NCBI GenBank assembly: GCA_036567945.1
Contig: DATCTM010000025.1
Span: 1 to 19,643 of the forward strand
From: BRH-c54 sp036567945
Lineage (GTDB): Bacteria; Bacteroidota; Bacteroidia; Flavobacteriales_E; Vicingaceae
Direction: 5' to 3'
Length of the DNA: 19,643 bases
Shown: one piece after another, positions 15,228 to 19,643 of the stretch
Layout of the letters: every line of letters starts with the position of its first letter
Position numbering within the stretch: position 1 is the stretch's first letter
Notes under the pieces: model-generated
Seen by the model: the letters and a program-made list of their open reading frames with translations, nothing else
What the model was told of the DNA's origin: nothing
Database searches by the model: none
Translations under genes and position numbers: made by a program

Positions 15228-15779
15228 TTAATTATTCGCTTGAACCACCACATCGTTAGCCGGAGTAGTTGGATTTGCTTGAACTCTTACTTTCTGATAT
15301 TCTACTAATTTATCTTCATAGTAACGCTCATATTCTTGTTCATCTTCAATAAAATCATTCACTTTATTTTGCAATTTAACCGGCAACTCATTAGTTGATT
15401 GATATTCATCTAAGATATTTTTTAATTTTCTTCTATTATATTTCTGATTTACAATTAAACCATTTATAAAAATTGGAGTTGAAACCGCCATTAATCCAAC
15501 ACCAATTGGTGGAATTATAACTGCCACAACTGTTGAAAGTGGCAAGAATGACATTTGACCTTTTGCAGCATTGTCTCTTTTATCAAAAAATATTTCAATA
15601 ACTGCCAGAGAAGTATCATCAGCCCCATACTTATTAACAAACTCATCATAATTTAACTTATGCTCTTTTTTAGCTTTTACTTGCTTATTATTTTTTGCAC
15701 TTTTACTTTTATTATTGTTACCTGCAACAGCAAAAAGTTGTGCACTTACTAAAATAGATACTAATATTAATTTCTTCAT
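15228..15779 (-). CDS. Small secreted or membrane hypothetical protein
   Basis: This is a 183-residue protein that I do not recognise. It begins with MKKLILVSILVSAQLFAVAG, a typical signal peptide, followed by a very basic Asn/Lys/Ser-rich stretch to about residue 42. An apolar region at about 78-113 (FLPLSTVVAVIIPPIGVGL and PIFINGLIV) could form one or two membrane-interacting helices. The segment after it, QKYNRRKLKNILDEYQ, and the following acidic coil look helical, and the tail is Thr/Pro/Asn/Val-rich. It has its own terminator downstream and a probable promoter upstream, so it is a single-gene unit convergent with the phosphatase gene. Similar small signal-peptide proteins of unknown role occur in Bacteroidota; no function can be assigned. 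Confidence 0.8.
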   Translation of the reverse strand: MKKLILVSILVSAQLFAVAGNNNKSKSAKNNKQVKAKKEHKLNYDEFVNKYGADDTSLAVIEIFFDKRDNAAKGQMSFLPLSTVVAVIIPPIGVGLMAVSTPIFINGLIVNQKYNRRKLKNILDEYQSTNELPVKLQNKVNDFIEDEQEYERYYEDKLVEYQKVRVQANPTTPANDVVVQANN

Positions 15780-15831
15780 GTTTTTGTGTTTTAAATATTG
15801 TTTATATAATTTTTTGTTTTAAAGTATGAAC

Positions 15832-15862
15832 CAAAAGTAGACTGATTATAAGGTTATTAAAA
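15832..15862 (-). promoter_or_regulatory. Candidate promoter of the 183-residue gene
   Basis: Minus-strand TACTTTTG (plus 15832-15839) is an exact TAnnTTTG -7 match. A TTTT (plus 15859-15862), three of four bases of the -33 TTTG, lies 19 nt further upstream. The -7 element is 52 nt from the ATG at 15779, leaving an A/T-rich leader of about 45 nt. Confidence 0.5.
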
Positions 15863-16016
15863 CGGCATTATACCTATTTTGAAAAATATTAATACTATAT
15901 TCTTGAGGCTGAAAAATGACAATTTTTACATGAGTTTTCGTAAGATACGGAGAGAGGTTATGATAAAAATTTACCTTGAATAAGTATTTTTTACATAACC
16001 ATCAATGTAGTAATAC

Positions 16017-16035
16017 TACACCTAAAGAAGGTGTA
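16017..16035. promoter_or_regulatory. Dyad TACACCT-N5-AGGTGTA, possible regulator site
   Basis: This is a perfect 7-bp inverted repeat with a 5-nt centre. The half-site resembles TACYYMT-type heptamers bound by NarL/LuxR-family response regulators, which is family knowledge applied by analogy. It could equally be an RNA hairpin. It competes with the overlapping tgtagt/actaca stem at 16006-16020. Confidence 0.3.
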
Positions 16036-16416
16036 AATAGTAATTACCTACCCAATTACCACATTCATTTTAAGATTAATAGGTAACAACAAATAATAAA
16101 TACATTTTTTGTAAAAAACTTAACTACAACAGTTTAACTCTATAAACTGTTAAAAAAAGACATGAAATTGCTTTGTTTTATCATTGTATTTATGAAAGTA
16201 AAATATCAACTTTTCCATTAAAGTTTATTTTAACTGTTGACACAAAAAGCGACACATTTTTAAACAAGTTTTTAGTAAGTAGTTGAAAAGCAAGTTTTCT
16301 AATTCGTAATTTTTTGATAAAAAAATCAATAATCCAGCTCATTTTTTACTTAACCGAGCATGTAAAATTTCTTGAAATGTTTAGTATTAAAAACCAATCA
16401 AATAATCTAATTTTAG

Positions 16417-16424
16417 TAACTTCG
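16417..16424 (+). promoter_or_regulatory. Candidate -7 element for the thrS operon
   Basis: TAACTTCG, followed by CACCC, is one base from TAnnTTTG and lies 30 nt before the thrS ATG at 16455. No TTTG is present 17-19 nt upstream, so the -33 box is poor or absent. Confidence 0.45.
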
Positions 16425-16454
16425 CACCCTTAAAAAAATTCAATACAAGTAATT

Positions 16455-18389
16455 ATGATTAAAATAACACTGCCAGACGGTTCAGTAAAGGAGCTAGCCA
16501 AAGGGTCTTCAGCTATGGATGTTGCTAAAAGCATCAGCGAAGGATTGGCTCGTAATGTAATTTCAGCAAAAGTTAACGGAATAACTGTTGAAACCACTAC
16601 GCCTATTACCGAAGACGCAACTGTAGTGTTGTATACTTTTGATCAGGAAGAAGGAAAAAAAGCTTTTTGGCATTCTTCTGCACACGTATTGGCCCAAACC
16701 TTAGAAAAACTTTATCCGGGAATTAAATTAACCATTGGTCCCGCTATAGAAAATGGTTTTTATTACGATGTTGACCCGGGTGAACATGTAATTAGAGAAG
16801 AAGATTTCAAGAAAATTGAAGATACCTTTTTAGAATTGGCTCGACAAAAAGCAGCTTTTAAAATGCGTGCTGTTTCTAAAGCAGATGCATTAGCAAAATA
16901 CAAAGCTGAAGGAAACGAATATAAAGTAGAATTAATTGAAAACCTGAATGATGGCGAAATTACTTTTTGCGACCATTCCGATTTTACCGATTTATGTAGA
17001 GGTGGACATATTCCTAATACGGAAATAATTAAAGCGGTAAAAATAATGAATGTTGCCGGTGCTTATTGGCGTGCCGACCAAAACAACAATCAACTTACGC
17101 GTGTTTACGGAATTTCTTTTCCTAAACAAAAAATGCTAACTGAGTATTTAGAGTTATTGGAGCAAGCCAAACAGAGAGACCACAGAAAGTTAGGTAAAGA
17201 ATTGGAGCTTTTTGCTTTTTCAGAAAAAGTAGGACAAGGATTGCCTTTATGGTTACCAAAAGGAGCTATGCTCAGAGAAAGATTAGAATCATTTTTGAAA
17301 AAAGCTCAGATAAAAGCAGGTTATCTTCCTGTAATTACACCACATATCGGACATAAAGATTTATATGTAACCTCCGGTCATTATGAAAAATATGGTGAAG
17401 ATTCTTTTCAACCTATTTTAACACCGCATGAAGGTGAAGTTTTTTTACTAAAACCGATGAATTGTCCTCACCATTGTGAGATTTATAAAACAGCTCCTCG
17501 TTCTTACAAAGATTTACCTATACGTTATGCTGAATTCGGAACGGTTTACCGATACGAACAAAGTGGAGAATTACACGGATTAACAAGAGTGAGGTGTTTT
17601 ACACAAGATGATGCGCATTTATTTTGTCGTCCCGACCAAGTGGAAGATGAATTTATGAAAGTGATAGACTTAGTGTTGTATGTATTCAATTCTTTAGGTT
17701 TTGAAGATTTTACAGCTCAAGTATCATTAAGAGATCCTGAAAACAAACAAAAATATATTGGTTCTGACGAAAATTGGGAAAAAGCAGAAAAAGCCATCAT
17801 CAATGCCGCTAACGAAAAAGGATTGAAAACTGTTGTGGAAACAGGAGAAGCAGCTTTTTATGGTCCTAAATTAGATTTTATGGTTAAAGATGCGTTGGGC
17901 AGAAGTTGGCAATTAGGAACCATACAAGTGGATTATAATTTACCCGAAAGATTTGAGTTAGAATATAAAGGAAGTGATAATGAAATGCACCGTCCGGTAA
18001 TGATACACAGAGCACCTTTTGGTTCTATGGAAAGATTTATTTCTGTGCTAATTGAGCATTGTGGCGGAAACTTCCCATTATGGTTAACTCCTGAGCAAGT
18101 TGCCATTTTACCAATTAGCGAAAAATTTAATGAAAATGCGAAAAATATTTCAGAATTGCTAAATAATTACGATATTCGCAGCTTCGTTGATGACAGAAAC
18201 GAAAAAGTTGGTAGAAAAATAAGAGATGCTGAGGTAAAAAAGATTCCATTCATGATTCTTCTAGGTGAAAAAGAAATTGAGTCAAATCAATTATCTATTA
18301 GAAAACATGGCGAAGGCGACTTAGGAACTTTTTCAACAGAAGCATTTGTTAAGCTTATCAACGATGAAATAAATAAAAATTTTAACTAA
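16455..18389 (+). CDS. thrS: Threonine-tRNA ligase
   Basis: This full-length 644-residue ThrRS charges tRNA-Thr with threonine in the cytosol. Domains in order are an N-terminal TGS domain (1-62), the editing domain (about 63-240) with H73-x3-H77 and C181-x3-H185 that clear mischarged serine, a class II catalytic core (about 245-535), and a C-terminal anticodon-binding domain (about 540-644). The core has zinc ligands C337 (MNCPHH), H388 (DDAHLF) and H518 (MIHRAPFGSMERF), which correspond to Cys334/His385/His511 of the E. coli enzyme. The start at 16455 gives the expected MIKITLPDGS opening. It heads the thrS-infC-rpmI-rplT operon, an arrangement widely conserved in bacteria. The 675-bp region before it has no T-box-like element that I can see. 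Confidence 0.97.
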   Translation: MIKITLPDGSVKELAKGSSAMDVAKSISEGLARNVISAKVNGITVETTTPITEDATVVLYTFDQEEGKKAFWHSSAHVLAQTLEKLYPGIKLTIGPAIENGFYYDVDPGEHVIREEDFKKIEDTFLELARQKAAFKMRAVSKADALAKYKAEGNEYKVELIENLNDGEITFCDHSDFTDLCRGGHIPNTEIIKAVKIMNVAGAYWRADQNNNQLTRVYGISFPKQKMLTEYLELLEQAKQRDHRKLGKELELFAFSEKVGQGLPLWLPKGAMLRERLESFLKKAQIKAGYLPVITPHIGHKDLYVTSGHYEKYGEDSFQPILTPHEGEVFLLKPMNCPHHCEIYKTAPRSYKDLPIRYAEFGTVYRYEQSGELHGLTRVRCFTQDDAHLFCRPDQVEDEFMKVIDLVLYVFNSLGFEDFTAQVSLRDPENKQKYIGSDENWEKAEKAIINAANEKGLKTVVETGEAAFYGPKLDFMVKDALGRSWQLGTIQVDYNLPERFELEYKGSDNEMHRPVMIHRAPFGSMERFISVLIEHCGGNFPLWLTPEQVAILPISEKFNENAKNISELLNNYDIRSFVDDRNEKVGRKIRDAEVKKIPFMILLGEKEIESNQLSIRKHGEGDLGTFSTEAFVKLINDEINKNFN

Positions 18390-18403
18390 AATTAATTAAC
18401 AAT

Positions 18404-18970
18404 TTGGCAATAGCTAACAACAAAAACTTTAACAACAGAGGAAGAAACTTTCGCAAACCGGAAGAACAACACAGAATCAACGAGCGTATTCTTGCAAAAG
18501 AAGTAAGAGTAATAGCTGATGATGTAGAACCCGAGGTATTTCCTATTGCAAAAGCACTGGAAATGGCTCAAGAAAGAGAGTTGGATTTAGTAGAGATTTC
18601 TCCAAATGCTGTTCCTCCTGTTTGTAAAATTATTGATTATAAAAAGTTTTTATACGACCAAAAAAAGAAGCAAAAAGAAATTAAAGCCAAAGCTTCTAAA
18701 ATTGTTTTGAAAGAAATAAGATTTGGTCCTAATACAGATGACCATGATTTTAACTTTAAATTAAATCATGCTCGTAAATTTATTGAAGAGGGAGCAAAAA
18801 TAAAAGCTTTTGTATTTTTTAAAGGAAGAACCATTATTTTTAAAGAGCGTGGCGAAATTCTACTTTTAAAATTAGCTCAAGAGTTAGAAGATGTTGCAAC
18901 AGTTGAGTCAATGCCAAAGATGGAAGGAAAAAGAATGTTAATGTTCTTAGCTCCAAAAAAGAAAAAGTAA
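18404..18970 (+). CDS. infC: Translation initiation factor IF-3 (TTG start)
   Basis: IF-3 binds the 30S subunit, prevents premature 50S joining and checks the start codon-initiator tRNA pairing. The 188-residue product has a basic, Asn/Arg-rich N-terminal extension (1-25), then the N-domain from RINERILAKEVRVI with ELDLVEISPNAVPPVCKIIDY, a basic linker (about 75-95), and the C-domain (KEIRFGPNTDDHDF... GRTIIFKERG... SMPKMEGKRMLMFLAP). The initiator is TTG at 18404: no ATG precedes the conserved RINERI block, and the next in-frame Met is about residue 50. Non-ATG starts are a known feature of infC genes (AUU in E. coli), linked there to autoregulation. It begins 14 nt after thrS and ends 38 nt before rpmI. 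Confidence 0.96.
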   Translation: MAIANNKNFNNRGRNFRKPEEQHRINERILAKEVRVIADDVEPEVFPIAKALEMAQERELDLVEISPNAVPPVCKIIDYKKFLYDQKKKQKEIKAKASKIVLKEIRFGPNTDDHDFNFKLNHARKFIEEGAKIKAFVFFKGRTIIFKERGEILLLKLAQELEDVATVESMPKMEGKRMLMFLAPKKKK

Positions 18971-19008
18971 ATACGTAATTAATTAACCAATAAATAAATT
19001 TTGAAATT

Positions 19009-19203
19009 ATGCCAAAAATGAAAACTGGTTCCAGTGCGAAAAAAAGATTCCGATTAACAGGAACCGGAAAAATTAAGAGAAAGCATGCTTTTAAAAGTCA
19101 TATCTTAACTAAGAAAACGACTAAACAAAAGCGTAATTTAACAAAATTCACAACAGTTGATAAAGCTGATGAGAAAAACATTAAATTACAATTGTGCATC
19201 TAA
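19009..19203 (+). CDS. rpmI: 50S ribosomal protein bL35
   Basis: This 64-residue, highly basic protein is typical for bL35. It opens MPKMKTGSSAKKRFRLTGTG, continues KIKRKHAFKSHILTKKTTKQKRNL and has a short C-terminal tail ending QLCI, all standard for the family. It is a structural component of the large ribosomal subunit. It sits between infC and rplT in the usual order. The stop codon is inside a small stem, catct (19197-19201) with agatg (19206-19210), which could extend into a structured gap before rplT. Confidence 0.97.
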   Translation: MPKMKTGSSAKKRFRLTGTGKIKRKHAFKSHILTKKTTKQKRNLTKFTTVDKADEKNIKLQLCI

Positions 19204-19332
19204 GCAGATGTTCAGTTATGTTAACTTGAAAAAAATCGGTTATCGTAAATTAAAAATTTAGTAAACAAAACCAGAATGACTAGTATAAAGATTGCAACAA
19301 TGCAGCACTAACATTCAAAAAACGTAAAAGAA
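19204..19332 (+). promoter_or_regulatory. 129-nt rpmI-rplT spacer, possible ribosomal-protein leader
   Basis: The gap is much longer than the 14 and 38 nt spacers earlier in the operon. It contains the stem catct/agatg at the rpmI stop, agtta/taact around 19214-19226, and taaatt/aattta near 19246-19260. No -7 consensus is obvious. bL20 represses its own operon through RNA in E. coli and B. subtilis, so a leader function is plausible but unproven here. Confidence 0.3.
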
Positions 19333-19643
19333 ATGCCAAGATCAACCAATTCAGTAGCTTCGAGAGCTAGAAGAAAAAAAATTATGAAACTTGCCAAAGG
19401 ATACTTTGGTAGAAGAAAAAATGTTTGGACAGTAGCAAAAAATGCTGTTGAAAAAGCAGGTGTTTATGCTTATACAGGTAGAAAACACAAAAAGAGAAAT
19501 TTCAGAGCCTTATGGATTCAAAGAATTAATGCCGGTGTTAGAGAACACGGATTATCTTACTCTAAATTTATGGGAGAACTTTCTAAACAAGAAATACAAC
19601 TGAACAGAAAAGTATTAGCTGATTTAGCAATGAATCATCCTGA
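19333..19643 (+). CDS. rplT: 50S ribosomal protein bL20 (3' end beyond window)
   Basis: The ATG at 19333 opens MPRSTNSVASRARRKKIMKL, followed by AKGYFGRRKNVWTVAKNAVEKAG, the RKHKKRNFRALWIQRINAG core and HGLSYSKFMGEL, the classic bL20 sequence. The frame is open to the window edge with 103 full codons. The family is usually about 115 residues, so only roughly the last dozen are missing. bL20 is an early 23S rRNA-binding assembly protein and in several bacteria the autogenous repressor of this operon, using its C-terminal half. It follows an unusually long spacer after rpmI. Confidence 0.97.
   Translation, partial: MPRSTNSVASRARRKKIMKLAKGYFGRRKNVWTVAKNAVEKAGVYAYTGRKHKKRNFRALWIQRINAGVREHGLSYSKFMGELSKQEIQLNRKVLADLAMNHP

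Larger units (their letters stand above)
15780..16454. other. 675-bp gene-free region with several dyad symmetries
   Basis: No credible coding sequence or tRNA is seen. The left end holds the promoter of the - strand gene and the right end the presumed thrS promoter. In between are tgtagt/actaca (16006-16020), tacacct/aggtgta (16017-16035), ttaccta (16046-16052) with taggtaa near 16079-16085, and a perfect 9-bp stem aacagttta/taaactgtt (16128-16136 with 16143-16151). The length is exceptional for a window in which most genes are spaced by less than 60 bp. It could hold an unannotated small RNA or an operator region. Confidence 0.5.

Noticed and set aside
16128..16151. Perfect 9-bp hairpin as a terminator
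   Set aside because: It is followed by A residues on the plus strand and has no adjacent T-run downstream on the minus strand, so it lacks the needed U-tract in both directions.
16162..16221. 19-codon hydrophobic open frame (ATG at 16162) in the long intergenic region
   Set aside because: It is too short, with no clear ribosome site and no conservation evidence; chance ATGs are expected in AT-rich DNA.
1..19643. CRISPR array, tRNA, rRNA, transposase or prophage genes
   Set aside because: No regularly spaced repeats, cloverleaf-forming sequence, rRNA segments or integrase/transposase motifs were seen on either strand.

Overview
The window looks like the chromosome of a member of the Bacteroidota, most likely a Flavobacteriia-like lineage. 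It is strongly AT-rich. Several promoters fit the Bacteroidota TTTG / TAnnTTTG pattern. The gene families are also typical of this phylum: DUF4129/DUF4350 next to MoxR, large secreted TPR proteins paired with outer-membrane barrels, and YfiR-like and SpoIIE modules with the usual Bacteroidota sequence signatures. Species cannot be named from the sequence.

Region 1 (1-6164, + strand) is a tight operon. It starts with the tail of a SpoIIM/DUF95-like membrane protein, then a polytopic membrane protein, a DUF4129 protein, a DUF4350 protein, a MoxR AAA+ ATPase, a DUF58 (vWA-like) protein and a SAM methyltransferase. It is the widespread but functionally unsolved MoxR-DUF58 membrane cluster. Region 2 (6212-12035, - strand) holds a small outer-membrane barrel protein with its own promoter, and upstream of it a two-gene unit: a 1052-residue secreted TPR protein overlapping a 572-residue TonB-receptor-like barrel. 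A hairpin terminator at 7104-7132 separates the two units.

Region 3 (12223-15025, + strand) carries an FtsE-type ABC ATPase and a transmembrane phosphatase. The phosphatase joins a periplasmic YfiR-like (DUF4154) domain, a long coiled coil, one membrane helix and a cytoplasmic SpoIIE/PP2C domain. It bears two repeat-type scars. One is a GC-rich (about 76%) palindromic element of about 66 bp that stays in frame inside the phosphatase domain. The other is a 21-bp direct repeat that duplicates the stop-codon region around a 77-bp hairpin segment. These are the most unusual things in the window.

Region 4 (15147-16454) contains a small secreted hypothetical protein on the - strand with its own terminator and promoter. 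A 675-bp gene-free stretch with several dyad symmetries follows. Region 5 (16455-19643, + strand) is the conserved translation operon thrS-infC-rpmI-rplT. infC starts with TTG, an unusually long 129-nt gap precedes rplT, and rplT is cut by the window edge.

I did not find a clear-cut new defence, mobile or biosynthetic system. The best candidates for something undescribed are the in-frame palindromic element and the YfiR-coiled coil-SpoIIE receptor phosphatase that carries it.
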